This document shows, in pieces, positions 9,136 through 17,485 of a stretch of 64,000 nt of DNA; position 1 is the first letter of the stretch; the number at the start of each line of letters is the position of its first letter. The translations under genes and the position numbers were made by a program. The notes beneath the pieces were generated by a model. That model was not told the DNA's origin and searched no databases. It worked only from the letters and a program-made list of their open reading frames with translations. Origin of the DNA: Psychrobacter sp. TAE2020 (GTDB taxonomy: Bacteria; Pseudomonadota; Gammaproteobacteria; Pseudomonadales; Moraxellaceae); NCBI RefSeq assembly GCF_018919485.1, contig NZ_JAHLMU010000001.1, forward strand, positions 2,540,143 through 2,604,142, written 5' to 3'.

Positions 9136-9609
9136 TTAAAGTGGTGAATTTTGAAATAAAGTCATTCCTAGGAGTTCATCTTGCTCAAAATTAATAACTT
9201 CTATAGGTAGTTCAAGCTTATCAATTATTTCTGTAATTCCTTTATCTGCAGTGTATAACTTGCTAACTTCATTTGCCATAGTAATAGCAATAATCTGAAT
9301 GTCTACTTTGATAGTCTGCCGTTCCCTATTATTTTCTTTAATATATCCTACATCTAATAGATTGCGAAAAATACCTGCACTTACTAAAGCTGACTTCATA
9401 TCAAAATCAAAAATTTGTGTAAAGCTGTTTACTTTCGATAAGAATGTTGCTCGATCATAATTGTCATCTCTTACCAAGAATTCAGCAATAACAGGGGTTG
9501 GCAAGCCTAAGGACACTTCACTTCTTTCAAGAGACTGAATAAAGATACGATAAGTCTCATTATCGTCAACTAACCTAATCAGAAAATTGTTATCTACCAT
9601 AACCATCAT
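9136..9609 (-). CDS. PIN-domain protein (putative toxin ribonuclease)
   Basis: The 157 residues show the PIN nuclease arrangement: an early acidic residue after a strand (MVDNNFL, D6), a helix with AEF (E43), KVDIQIIA (D103), and the closing TADKGI (D122). These four acids normally bind Mg2+ or Mn2+ for RNA cleavage. Such small PIN proteins are usually VapC-type toxins. The ATG at 9609 overlaps the stop of the upstream gene as ATGA (9606-9609), which shows tight translational coupling. Unlike vapBC, that neighbour is a 253-residue protein, not a 70-90-residue antitoxin. Target and toxicity are unknown. Confidence 0.75.
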   Translation of the reverse strand: MMVMVDNNFLIRLVDDNETYRIFIQSLERSEVSLGLPTPVIAEFLVRDDNYDRATFLSKVNSFTQIFDFDMKSALVSAGIFRNLLDVGYIKENNRERQTIKVDIQIIAITMANEVSKLYTADKGITEIIDKLELPIEVINFEQDELLGMTLFQNSPL

Positions 9610-10367
9610 GAATGACGTTCCTCAAGCCATGTATTGATAGGGTCGTCATTATCTTGCCAACCACTGTCACCACAGTCAATAAAATCTTTCATCCAAGATT
9701 TTGCTGTAGTGTTATTTTCAATAATTTCGAAACTAGTCGCATCAAAGCTTTTTAAGGACAAAGTATATTTTTGCTGCAGTTCATAACATGCTGTACCACT
9801 AAATTTAACGAAACTTTCAAATCGCCACAATGACTCTAAGTAAGGAGCTAAATTGTAAGATAAGTTTTTAGGAACTGATACTGATATTGTCTTCTGATTA
9901 CCAAGTAAGATTGTAAAGTGATCAGTGTCGTCTTTTCCATGGGCAGGCTTTAGTAACTTTCCAATGAAAGTTTCAGATTGTTCGAAAGTATGTGATAGAG
10001 GTTTACGGAATTCGATATGATGAATAAGATCCATATCTTCATCGTTTACAGCTGTTCTACTAGCAAAAATAGAGGCATCTATATCTGTAAAAAGTTGTGA
10101 ATATCGACGCATTACTTTATGGATATCATCTAACGCTGAGTTATGCTTAATAATGTTGGTATTAAGTTTTTCAATCTTAGTATCATAATATTCAGGTTCT
10201 GTTTTTACTTTTAATACTGCAGAGCCCGAATAAATATTATCGAAATATAAGTGTTCATCGCCTAAAAGCTTACAGAAATCATTAAGCAGACGACCAATAT
10301 CACCAGCTTTAATATTTTCCAAACCAATACCAGATATCTTTAGGACGAATGTTGATTTATCAGTCAT
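9606..10367 (-). CDS. Unrecognised partner of the PIN-domain protein
   Basis: This soluble 253-residue protein is the first gene of a two-gene operon, with a strong AGGAGG before its ATG. The N-terminus (about residues 6-55) reads FVLKISGIGLENIKAGDIGR, then LLGDEHLYFDNIYSGSAVLKV; the middle is helical and polar and the C-terminus is Trp- and Asp-rich. I know no named domain. The coupling suggests it controls or assists the PIN protein, perhaps as an oversized antitoxin or target-selecting subunit. From memory, unnamed proteins with a similar G-S-A-x-L N-terminal pattern occur beside PIN genes elsewhere, but I cannot verify this. No HTH or ribbon-helix-helix fold is evident. Confidence 0.6.
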   Translation of the reverse strand: MTDKSTFVLKISGIGLENIKAGDIGRLLNDFCKLLGDEHLYFDNIYSGSAVLKVKTEPEYYDTKIEKLNTNIIKHNSALDDIHKVMRRYSQLFTDIDASIFASRTAVNDEDMDLIHHIEFRKPLSHTFEQSETFIGKLLKPAHGKDDTDHFTILLGNQKTISVSVPKNLSYNLAPYLESLWRFESFVKFSGTACYELQQKYTLSLKSFDATSFEIIENNTTAKSWMKDFIDCGDSGWQDNDDPINTWLEERHS

Positions 10368-10399
10368 ATCGCCCTCCTGCCATTAAGCGAAATAAGTTG

Positions 10400-10469
10400 A
10401 TACTAGTATAAATAAGTACCAGTATATAGTTATGTATATTTTACCAAAAAATATACCCATTAGGTAAAA
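10400..10469. promoter_or_regulatory. Palindrome-rich divergent promoter region
   Basis: Between the PIN operon (leftward) and the TerD-VWA gene (rightward) lie direct repeats TACTAGTATA (10401-10410) and TACCAGTATA (10417-10426), the first inside a perfect ATACTAGTAT palindrome. A perfect inverted repeat GTATATTTT/AAAATATAC follows (10434-10442 and 10448-10456), overlapped by a second dyad TTTTACC/GGTAAAA (10439-10445 and 10463-10469). The density suggests operator sites for an autoregulated module. The binding protein is not identified. Confidence 0.45.
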
Positions 10470-10525
10470 TTATGCGTATATAAATGAAAATTTCATTTAA
10501 CAAGTATGACATATTAGGGAACAAT

Positions 10526-11842
10526 ATGAACCAGCTAACCATAGGACAACGCTTACCCTTAAGCAATCTTGGTATTGATGATACTGCACCAATCACCTTA
10601 CAGTTCACTCGTCAAAGTCCAATAGAAATAGATATCAGCTGCTTTGCATTGGACATAGCAGGAAAACTGATTAATGATGATTACATGGTGTTTTATAATC
10701 AGCCAACCTCACCTTGCGGGCAAATCAAGCTCACCCATTACGAGTCGCAGCTAACGGCAAATAAAGGCATCCAAGCTGAGTTTGACGTTAATTTATCCAA
10801 ACTTCCTACGACTATCGATAGCTTGTTTTTTGTATTATCAGCTGACACTTCGCTTAATCAAATTCAATCGTTAGAGATTGGCATTTGGCAGCAGACACAA
10901 AAAGCACAAGCGCATTATCAAGTTGCAGACTTTGCTCAACAGCAAGCCAGTATGTTACTCCAACTTTATCGTAAAAACGGTGTCTGGCGCTTAGCTAATG
11001 TCGCGCAAGGTTTTAATGGTGGTCTAGCTGCGATTGTGCAGTATTTCGGTGGTGATGTAGCAGACGAGGTAGTAGAAGATAAAAATACTACTGCCAATCA
11101 AACGCTATCTACAGCGAAGATAAACACCTCTAAAGTATCGTTAGAAAAAGTCATGCTACAAAAAGCACCAAAGTTAGTTAACCTTGCCAAAAAAGCTAGC
11201 GTTTCACTAGAGAAACGCCAATTACAGCAATTAACGGCTAAAGTTGCCTTAGTATTAGATGCTACAGGCTCAATGAATCGACAATATAAAGAAGGTCGGG
11301 TACAGGAGGTGGTCAATCGCTTACTGCCATTAGCCGTAAGTTTTGATGACGACCAAGCGTTAGACTGTTGGGCGTTTGGTGAGCATTCACAATATCTAGG
11401 CGAGGTTGGGCTAGATAATTACGAAGGCTTTATCGACAGTGTACAAGGCGGCTGGCGCAAATGGGAGCTAGGATCGAGAACCAATAACGAAGCAGGGGTG
11501 ATGGAAAAAGTCACTCAGTTTTATAAAGATGACGGACTTGACGTACCCGTTTATATTTTGTTTATCAGCGATGGTGGCGTACGTGACACTCGTGGTATAA
11601 GTAGAATTATGACTGACGCTGCAAAGTTACCGATATTTTGGCAGTTTGTTGGTTTGGGTGGTAGTAGCTACGGCATTGTAAAAAAATTAGATGATATGAC
11701 CGGACGACTTGTTGATAATTGCAGCTTTTTTGAGCTAGATGACTTGGATGACATCAGCGAAGAAGCTTTGTATGAGAATATGTTAGAGGAGTTTCCTAGC
11801 TGGCTAAAAGAAGCCACTGAGCTAGGATTAACAGCGAAATAA
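10526..11842 (+). CDS. TerD/VWA-domain protein (TerF-like)
   Basis: Residues about 1-165 resemble the TerD/CABP fold of tellurium-resistance proteins (start QLTIGQRLPLSNLGID; LEIGIWQQTQ later). The C-terminal half is a von Willebrand A domain: VALVLDATGSMN carries the metal-site DxTGS (DATGS) and LFISDGGV is the following strand-acid motif. TerF combines these two domains. I start at ATG 10526, which has AGGGA eight bases upstream, rather than ATG 10484. The protein should be cytosolic. It stands alone without terB, terC or terZ, so tellurite resistance is not implied; TerD-VWA proteins also occur in stress and conflict systems. Confidence 0.78.
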   Translation: MNQLTIGQRLPLSNLGIDDTAPITLQFTRQSPIEIDISCFALDIAGKLINDDYMVFYNQPTSPCGQIKLTHYESQLTANKGIQAEFDVNLSKLPTTIDSLFFVLSADTSLNQIQSLEIGIWQQTQKAQAHYQVADFAQQQASMLLQLYRKNGVWRLANVAQGFNGGLAAIVQYFGGDVADEVVEDKNTTANQTLSTAKINTSKVSLEKVMLQKAPKLVNLAKKASVSLEKRQLQQLTAKVALVLDATGSMNRQYKEGRVQEVVNRLLPLAVSFDDDQALDCWAFGEHSQYLGEVGLDNYEGFIDSVQGGWRKWELGSRTNNEAGVMEKVTQFYKDDGLDVPVYILFISDGGVRDTRGISRIMTDAAKLPIFWQFVGLGGSSYGIVKKLDDMTGRLVDNCSFFELDDLDDISEEALYENMLEEFPSWLKEATELGLTAK

Positions 11843-11873
11843 TATAACATTTACAACCCTAATATGAATATTC

Positions 11874-11910
11874 AAAATCGCTCTAGCCTAGACTGTGAGC
11901 GGTTTTTTTT
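11874..11910 (+). terminator. Terminator after the TerD-VWA gene
   Basis: The stem pairs 11874-11883 with 11897-11906 (core CGCTC/GAGCG) and is followed by eight T residues. Its loop nearly matches that of the terminator at 12678. I see nothing else in the rest of the 308-base gap to 12150. Confidence 0.75.
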
Positions 11911-12150
11911 ACGGTAAAAAATAAATCTCAGTTATAGACCAATCACTAAAGCAACTAGCAGCATAGGCAGCCATGGCTGAGGCCGTTACTAGGGCACACT
12001 TTTTTACAAATCAAAGTAATGGTACTGATAGTATGAGTAGGTAAACAGTAACTTTTACAAGGGCTGAGGCTCTACTATCACTAAGTATTATATTGAACTT
12101 TATCGAGACAGAAAATATTTTTAAATCGAGTTTCCACAGATTTAGGGGTA

Positions 12151-12642
12151 ATGACTATTATAAATATACATGTATTCTTCTGGGTCGGTCTGACATTCTT
12201 CGTCTTCCTCATTACCGCTAGTAATGTCAAAGGTCATAAATTAATCATGACTGGAGACTCTGTCCCCAAAGCCCTTACTAGTGACAAACTTAATATTGAA
12301 CACAGTTTTTATAAAGCTGATGCCACCCTCCACGACGTTATATTTTTTCATGCTTCAGCGTCAGGTGTAGCAGTTGTTCTATTAGTCTTGATCATCAAAG
12401 GTGAGGTTCTATTTCCTGGCACAGTGATATTTTTTGGTGCAGCGTCTTCTTTGGCTATATTTGCTATTAGGACCGTGCTGCTGTTATTAGCATTTTACTT
12501 TTATACTATCTCTATTTTAAAGCTCGGTGATACTTTAGCTAGACTGAAGATCGATGGTAAAGACGTCAACACCTTGTATGCACTTTTAGCAGTCTTTGGT
12601 TATTTTCTAATATTTCCGATAATGGCATTGATACTAGTTTAG
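12151..12642 (+). CDS. Hypothetical inner-membrane protein
   Basis: The 163 residues contain about four hydrophobic segments (roughly 5-22, 62-82, 87-116 and 140-162), so it is an integral membrane protein. A soluble stretch (about 25-60) lies between the first two, and KLGDTLARLKIDGKDV forms a cytoplasmic-looking loop before the last helix. No family is recognised. The AGGGG upstream is only two bases from the ATG, so the true start may differ. The gene lies between two nearly identical terminators and is therefore a single-gene unit. Confidence 0.55.
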   Translation: MTIINIHVFFWVGLTFFVFLITASNVKGHKLIMTGDSVPKALTSDKLNIEHSFYKADATLHDVIFFHASASGVAVVLLVLIIKGEVLFPGTVIFFGAASSLAIFAIRTVLLLLAFYFYTISILKLGDTLARLKIDGKDVNTLYALLAVFGYFLIFPIMALILV

Positions 12643-12677
12643 AACCTATCTATTAACACTGCTTTATATAGTAAGCA

Positions 12678-12714
12678 AAAACCGCTCCTAGCTTAGACTG
12701 TGAGCGGTTTTTTA
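12678..12714 (+). terminator. Terminator with sequence twin at 11874
   Basis: AAAACCGCTC (12678-12687) pairs with GAGCGGTTTT (12702-12711) and leads into a T run. Loop and right arm almost repeat those at 11874-11910. The rest of the 392-base gap to 13034 shows no gene or clear site. Confidence 0.8.
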
Positions 12715-13034
12715 TCGACTATAACTGGTTAAATAGTCAATAGCTACTTAGCTAACAGAGACTATATTAAGCATATAAAGCTTAATGACTTTCTATATGG
12801 CATAGCGCTTATTGACAGCTATGCTTAAGCTATAGTCATCAGCTAGCAACTGTTATAGCCACTGAATTTCAATGACAGGTATTAATCACAGGTTTTAATG
12901 ACAAATTTTAATAATGGCTTGGCCGCTATAGTGCAGTATTCTGCGCGCTATAATAATATACTAAAGGGGGTTAGCTGGCTTAAGTTGCTACAGAGCTAAG
13001 AGATCAGTAGTGAAATAACTGGAGAGTAACTATC

Positions 13035-13430
13035 ATGAAAATAATGCCGATGCTATTAACTGCTAAATTAACCGCCCTAAGCGCCTTAATAATAAGCCTA
13101 GCAGCTTGCGTTACTGCGCCTACTAACGAAGACACTATGACTGATGCTGATCTCATTCAAGCAGCAGAGCAAAAAGAGTCTGCACCAAGCGAAGGGGCAC
13201 AGCAATGGGTTATAGGCTACCATCATGGGACTGAAGTCGTGAAATCTTTCCAGTGCTCAGATCTCTGTCCTCAGAACACTTTGCGGGTTATCTATTATAA
13301 CGTTGCTGATAAAGCAGCGTGCGACAGCATTAGTGGAGTGACTAAGTCAATATTAGTACCAATCGCTATCACTGTAATGCCAAAAGATTACTGCTTCCCA
13401 AAAGTCATTGCCCAGTATTGGGGGGAGTGA
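13035..13430 (+). CDS. Hypothetical cysteine-containing lipoprotein
   Basis: A lipoprotein signal ends in the lipobox SLAAC with Cys25 as the lipidated residue; GGAG precedes the ATG. The mature part of about 107 residues has an acidic linker, then a small domain with four cysteines (FQCSDLCPQ, KAACDS and DYCFPK), likely two disulfides in the periplasm. I do not recognise the family. Residue +2 is Val, which does not suggest inner-membrane retention, so the outer membrane is more likely. It stands alone and is convergent with another lipoprotein gene, sharing the terminator at 13458. Confidence 0.6.
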   Translation: MKIMPMLLTAKLTALSALIISLAACVTAPTNEDTMTDADLIQAAEQKESAPSEGAQQWVIGYHHGTEVVKSFQCSDLCPQNTLRVIYYNVADKAACDSISGVTKSILVPIAITVMPKDYCFPKVIAQYWGE

Positions 13431-13457
13431 GGCTTAGTAGCAAAAGCACTCAGTAAT

Positions 13458-13496
13458 AAGCCCTACCTATTAGCTTTGTGATAACAGGTAGGGCTT
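13458..13496. terminator. Terminator between convergent lipoprotein genes
   Basis: AAGCCCTACCT (13458-13468) pairs perfectly with AGGTAGGGCTT (13486-13496). The T tract is weak on the plus side, so efficiency is uncertain. Confidence 0.6.
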
Positions 13497-13557
13497 GTAT
13501 TTGACCTGACTTAGTCGAACTTAACTGTGAGCCAATACAGTATCTAAGGGTTTTGCC

Positions 13558-14523
13558 CTACTCATAATTATCTATATATTCTTTTACTTCATAATAGCGT
13601 TCGCCTATTAGTTCAGTAATGCATTCTGTACGCACATATTCTTGCCAAGCAGGATCTGCCTCTCGAGCACGGTTAACACAAATCTCATCACGCTCTGCAA
13701 CCCACTCTCTTTGTCCCTCTGCTAATGACTCTTTTACTTCATCTGATGCTGAATTCCATAGTTTATTGAGCTCGCTACGTTTGTAATCCATAGTGGCTTT
13801 GGATTTGGCTTGTTCAGCAGACACTTCAGCCAGCTCACCTGCCGCTTCACGACGTGCTAAAACCGTTGCTTCTGCCACCAATGCCCTTTCATCTTCCTGC
13901 GCCTTGCTTTGCGCCAGCTTAGTGGCTACTTTGGCTTTTTGTTGCTGAGATTTTAGGGATTGCACAGAATTTTTTTGCATAGAATTAACGATAGCTGTCC
14001 CTATAAAATCAAACAGCTCAGTGCCATTTTGCAGTTGACCATAGATGTTGGTTCCGTCATCAGTAGGTTGTATCGCATATTCTAAGGAATAACTTATAGT
14101 GTTGTTGTCCATCTCAATATCTTGTTCAAATGCCAGCTCACTAAGGTTAGCTTGCTCATAGTAATCAGTGACAAAGTTAGCCCGATTAACTAGCTCTGAA
14201 TTCAGAGTAGTAGATAGCGCTGCAACACAAAACACTTTAGTACTATTGGGATCAGTCTTTGAAGTACGAACATCTGCCAAAGTAAAATCAATTTGGCTAG
14301 CACTAGCTCTCAACGCTGCACTGTCAGTCATTACTCCCTCATTGGATGCGATGTTTTTTACATAAGATTGAGTATTGTCTTTTAATAGAGTCTTAATTAG
14401 CTGTAGCGAGTTCTCGTCACCGCACTTCACGGCATTACCGGAGATAGTGCTAATGCCTTTATCACAGCCAACTAGCCCTATTAAAATAGGAAAAGATAGT
14501 ACTAGCGCAAATTGTAGTTTCAT
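13558..14523 (-). CDS. Lipoprotein with C-terminal LprI/DUF1311-like domain
   Basis: Signal peptide with lipobox GLVGC (Cys20); the next residue is Asp, the classical inner-membrane retention signal, so it is probably anchored in the inner membrane facing the periplasm. Residues about 35-190 form an unrecognised domain, about 195-245 is an Ala/Glu/Lys-rich helical linker, and the end (about 250-315) has the LprI/DUF1311 pattern: LNKLWNSASDEVKESL, WVAERDEICVNRA and YVRTECITELIGERYYEV with paired cysteines. LprI-type domains include inhibitors of host lysozyme, but many DUF1311 proteins have other or unknown roles. It is a single-gene unit. Confidence 0.68.
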   Translation of the reverse strand: MKLQFALVLSFPILIGLVGCDKGISTISGNAVKCGDENSLQLIKTLLKDNTQSYVKNIASNEGVMTDSAALRASASQIDFTLADVRTSKTDPNSTKVFCVAALSTTLNSELVNRANFVTDYYEQANLSELAFEQDIEMDNNTISYSLEYAIQPTDDGTNIYGQLQNGTELFDFIGTAIVNSMQKNSVQSLKSQQQKAKVATKLAQSKAQEDERALVAEATVLARREAAGELAEVSAEQAKSKATMDYKRSELNKLWNSASDEVKESLAEGQREWVAERDEICVNRAREADPAWQEYVRTECITELIGERYYEVKEYIDNYE

Positions 14524-14793
14524 AGCCTACCTCGTGCATACCGTTGCTTATATATTTACGGTCTTGATGATTTATATTAGGGAGTTGTTCTATTAATACA
14601 AAAAATAAACTGGCTATATATAATATAGCAACATAAGCAGTATGGCTCATTAGCGTCCAAGTTTCTATCACTTTCAATGTAATCAATTCACTATTTCTAT
14701 AGTTATCCAGAAACTATCTTGCCGTCAAAAAACCACATAAAGCTGCAAAACTAATCTTGTGTGATTTTGGGGCTTATTGCATGCTAAGTTGAG

Positions 14794-14833
14794 TTTTCTA
14801 GAGTAGTTTTTTAAAGTAGCTTTCTAAAGTAGC
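14794..14833. repeat. Three imperfect 13-14-base repeats
   Basis: TTTTCTAGAGTAG, TTTTTTAAAGTAGC and TTTCTAAAGTAGC follow one another directly upstream of the YbaN gene, within a 373-base gap after the divergent lipoprotein gene. They could be a regulatory array or simple slippage. Nothing else is evident in that gap. Confidence 0.5.
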
Positions 14834-14896
14834 TTTATAGCAAGCTGTCACCTCTTATCGTTATCTTTGCTTAATAGGGTTGTAGTTAATAAACTT

Positions 14897-15319
14897 ATGA
14901 TTGAAAAGAAAAAAGCTTTTTATTATCGTCCCAAGACCAACCAGTCCGCTAACCCTACGGTTCGTTGGACTTTTCTTATAGCCGGTTGGATATTTTTTGT
15001 ACTTGGTATTATCGGGGTAGTGCTGCCAGTGATGCCGACCGCACCTTTTATATTACTAGCCGCTGGATGCTGGGCACGTAGCTCACGACGCTTTCATTTT
15101 TGGCTAATTAATCATCGATTCTTTGGCAAGTTCGTGCGTGACTGGGAAAATAATCATGCCGTACCACGCTATGCCAAATTTCTGGCAACCCTGATGATGG
15201 CTATATCAACAACCATGCTTTTTTATAAGTTGCCAGCGGATATGTTATGGATGGCTTGGGTGGTAGCGACCGTCTGTACTGGGGTCGCCATCTACCTGTT
15301 TCGGTTACCTGATGCTTAA
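14897..15319 (+). CDS. YbaN family (DUF454) membrane protein
   Basis: The DUF454 core is clear: a first membrane helix ending GIIGVVLPVMPTAPFILLAA, then the WARSSRRFHFWLINHRFFGKFVRDW loop, then two more helices. The protein is an inner-membrane protein of unknown function. I place the start at ATG 14897 (140 residues) because the upstream TTG at 14867 gives an unusual extension; the ribosome site is poor for both. It is transcribed alone. The role of YbaN proteins is not firmly known. Confidence 0.8.
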   Translation: MIEKKKAFYYRPKTNQSANPTVRWTFLIAGWIFFVLGIIGVVLPVMPTAPFILLAAGCWARSSRRFHFWLINHRFFGKFVRDWENNHAVPRYAKFLATLMMAISTTMLFYKLPADMLWMAWVVATVCTGVAIYLFRLPDA

Positions 15320-15595
15320 CTGTACTGTCAATGGTATCGGATTGATGAGGCTATACAAGGAATGGAAGGGGGCAAGGCTGATTATTTTTTAGGCTGTTAC
15401 ACAAAAGGTTTAGATAATACTTGCCATAATTCTGGATCCCCCCTATAATACGCTCAAGCTTAAGAGCAGTTCTGCACCAAATCATTACCACGTAGTATTA
15501 GTTATAATCCTTCGTTTTAATATTTACCGTCAGTAGCTATTTGCAAGCATTATCGGTCATTTGACCATCAATAGATTAAAATTAGGATTAGAATT

Positions 15596-15805
15596 ATGTC
15601 AGATACTATGAAAGGTACAGTTAAGTGGTTTAACGAAGCTAAAGGCTTTGGTTTTATCGCTCCAGAAAGCGGCGCAGACGTTTTTGCTCATTACAGCGAA
15701 ATCACTGGTTCAGGCTTCAAAACTTTAGCTGAAGGCCAAGAAGTTGAGTTCACTGTAACTCAAGGTCAAAAAGGTCCACAAGCTCATAACATCGTTGCTA
15801 TCTAA
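15596..15805 (+). CDS. Cold-shock protein (CspA family)
   Basis: A 69-residue single OB-fold domain that binds single-stranded RNA or DNA and melts RNA structure. RNP1 is KGFGFI (residues 16-21) and RNP2 is VFAHY (29-33), where most homologues have [16 protein letters not shown] and the terminal AHNIVAI are typical. The 276 bases upstream hold no gene, consistent with the long leader of many csp mRNAs, but I cannot identify a cold-box sequence. AGGA precedes the ATG, and a hairpin terminator follows within 35 bases. Whether it is cold-induced or constitutive cannot be told from sequence. Confidence 0.96.
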   Translation: MSDTMKGTVKWFNEAKGFGFIAPESGADVFAHYSEITGSGFKTLAEGQEVEFTVTQGQKGPQAHNIVAI

Positions 15806-15836
15806 TTTTTAATTAGAGAATAATGTGTTAAAAAAG

Positions 15837-15860
15837 CGAACCTACGGGTTCGTTTTTTTT
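15837..15860 (+). terminator. csp terminator
   Basis: A compact stem CGAACC/GGTTCG (15837-15842 and 15847-15852) with a TACG tetraloop sits between a run of A and eight T residues, an ideal intrinsic terminator. Confidence 0.9.
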
Positions 15861-15950
15861 GCTGTGCAATTTGCTGGTTTAGGATAAGGGTAACTTAGCT
15901 AATGCTTTAAGGTTAACTTAGTTAACCTCTATTGAAACCACCTAAGCGCA

Positions 15951-15987
15951 AAAAGCCTAAGTTATGGTAACCATAACTTAGGCTTTT
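15951..15987. terminator. Large bidirectional hairpin between csp and yeiH
   Basis: Eighteen-base arms (15951-15968 and 15970-15987) are perfectly complementary around one central base, flanked by A and T runs. It should end transcription of the leftward YeiH gene and back up the csp terminator. Confidence 0.8.
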
Positions 15988-16087
15988 ATACTTTTAACGA
16001 CTAGATTGGCAGTAACAAGTGTTGACAGTAACAATTGTTAGTAGTAATAAAGGTTATTAGCAATAAAAGCTAATGCTTACAGACTGT

Positions 16088-17170
16088 TTAGATAAAGCTA
16101 ATACCGATATTGATCAGGCCACCGCCAATGATCAGCCAAGCAAACATTATGGCTCCTAAGATTAGCGGTTTAGCTCCAGCTTGTTTGATAGCGCTTAAAT
16201 GCGTAGTCAAGCCTAAGGCGAACATAGCCATAGTTAACAATATATCATCGAATTTGACCATAATAGCTTCAAAGCTTGCGCTCATAGTCAGCCAAGTATG
16301 CAGCACTACGATAAAGATAAAGATAAAAGCGAACCAAGGCACTTTTACTTGTTTGACACGGCTCATGATAGATAGTTTTTTGCCGTTAGCGCCGCCGCTT
16401 TTGGTTAAGGCAAATGACAATATCAATAAAAAAGGCGCAAGCATCATCACTCGAATCATCTTAGTGACTACGGCTGTATCACCGACTTCAGGACTAACGG
16501 TATTACCAGCGACGACTACTTGTGCCACTTCGTGAATAGTTGAGCCAGTGTAGATACCGTAGCCTTGCGCAGTTAACCAAGGCTGTAGCCAACCCAAATG
16601 ATATAAAAACGGGTATAGCAGCATAGCGATAGTACCGAAGACCACCACCGTTGCAACGGCAATAGTGACTTTATGCGCTTCAGCTTTGACTACTGGCTCG
16701 GCTGCAATCACTGCCGCTGCTCCGCAAATACTAGCCCCAGCACCAATTAGCAAGGTGGTCTGCTTATCCACTTTTAGCCACTTAGTACCCAACCAATAAG
16801 TTATTAAAAACGTTGAAGTCAGCACTAAAGCATCACTCATCACGGCTGGCATACCGACGCTAGCGACTTCTGTTAGAGTCAGTTTAAAGCCATAAAACAT
16901 AATGGCTAAGCGTAAAACTTGCCCTTTAGCAAAGCTAACCCCCTCAGATAAGTTTGGCGCAAACTTAGGATAAATAGTATTGCCCAAAATCATACCCAGC
17001 AAAATAGCTAGAGTTAAGGATGAAAGACCAATGATGCGTCCATTGCTCCATACATCCAAGCTAGTATTGAACCATAAACAAAATAAGCTGCCGATTAATA
17101 CTAGTACAAGTCCTAATAAATGGTGGGTCCGGGGAATATAACTGCTAACGGCTTGGGTAAAAGCGTTCAT
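16088..17170 (-). CDS. YeiH/UPF0324 family putative sulfate exporter
   Basis: This polytopic inner-membrane protein has about ten helices and UPF0324 hallmarks: LRLAIMFYGFKLT (about 87-99), LLIGAGASICGAAAVIA (about 140-156) and GSTIHEVAQVVVAG (about 209-222). The family is annotated as putative sulfate exporters, but transport has hardly been tested. AGGAAA precedes the ATG. The divergent LysR gene at 17486 has the same arrangement as yeiH with its regulator YeiE in enterobacteria, so control by that regulator is likely. Length (360) is normal. Confidence 0.87.
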   Translation of the reverse strand: MNAFTQAVSSYIPRTHHLLGLVLVLIGSLFCLWFNTSLDVWSNGRIIGLSSLTLAILLGMILGNTIYPKFAPNLSEGVSFAKGQVLRLAIMFYGFKLTLTEVASVGMPAVMSDALVLTSTFLITYWLGTKWLKVDKQTTLLIGAGASICGAAAVIAAEPVVKAEAHKVTIAVATVVVFGTIAMLLYPFLYHLGWLQPWLTAQGYGIYTGSTIHEVAQVVVAGNTVSPEVGDTAVVTKMIRVMMLAPFLLILSFALTKSGGANGKKLSIMSRVKQVKVPWFAFIFIFIVVLHTWLTMSASFEAIMVKFDDILLTMAMFALGLTTHLSAIKQAGAKPLILGAIMFAWLIIGGGLINIGISFI

Positions 17171-17252
17171 GAGTTTCCTATTGACGCGTTTGTTATTTTA
17201 ATGATGCTAGTTATAGCGTTGAGCTGATAAGTAGATATTATAAACAAAGCTT

Positions 17253-17271
17253 ATCTATAATAAAAATAGAT
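17253..17271. promoter_or_regulatory. Candidate LysR-type operator
   Basis: ATCTAT and ATAGAT form a perfect 6-bp dyad with a 7-base spacer in the 315-base gap between the divergent YeiH and LysR genes, fitting the T-N11-A shape of LysR boxes. Its position is consistent with control of yeiH. I see no other clear element in the gap. Confidence 0.4.
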
Positions 17272-17485
17272 TAATAAGATACAAACTATCGATTTGTTAG
17301 ATAGATTAATATTAAAGCACTATAGATAAGTGAGGATTTATCTCATCGATGAGGTGACAAATTTTTTGCTGGTGTAAGGTAAGTAACAGGCACGCGACGA
17401 AAAATTCTGCTTAGATAGGCAAGAAAAGCCCTTCTAATAAAATTTTCCAGCATAAGTAAACTCAAAAATAAAAAAGAGAAGCAAA

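Noticed and set aside
9136..10367. Classical vapBC toxin-antitoxin
   Set aside because: The upstream gene is about three times too large for VapB and has no recognisable AbrB or ribbon-helix-helix domain.
10526..11842. Tellurite-resistance operon
   Set aside because: Only the TerD-VWA protein is present; no terB, terC or terZ partner lies beside it.
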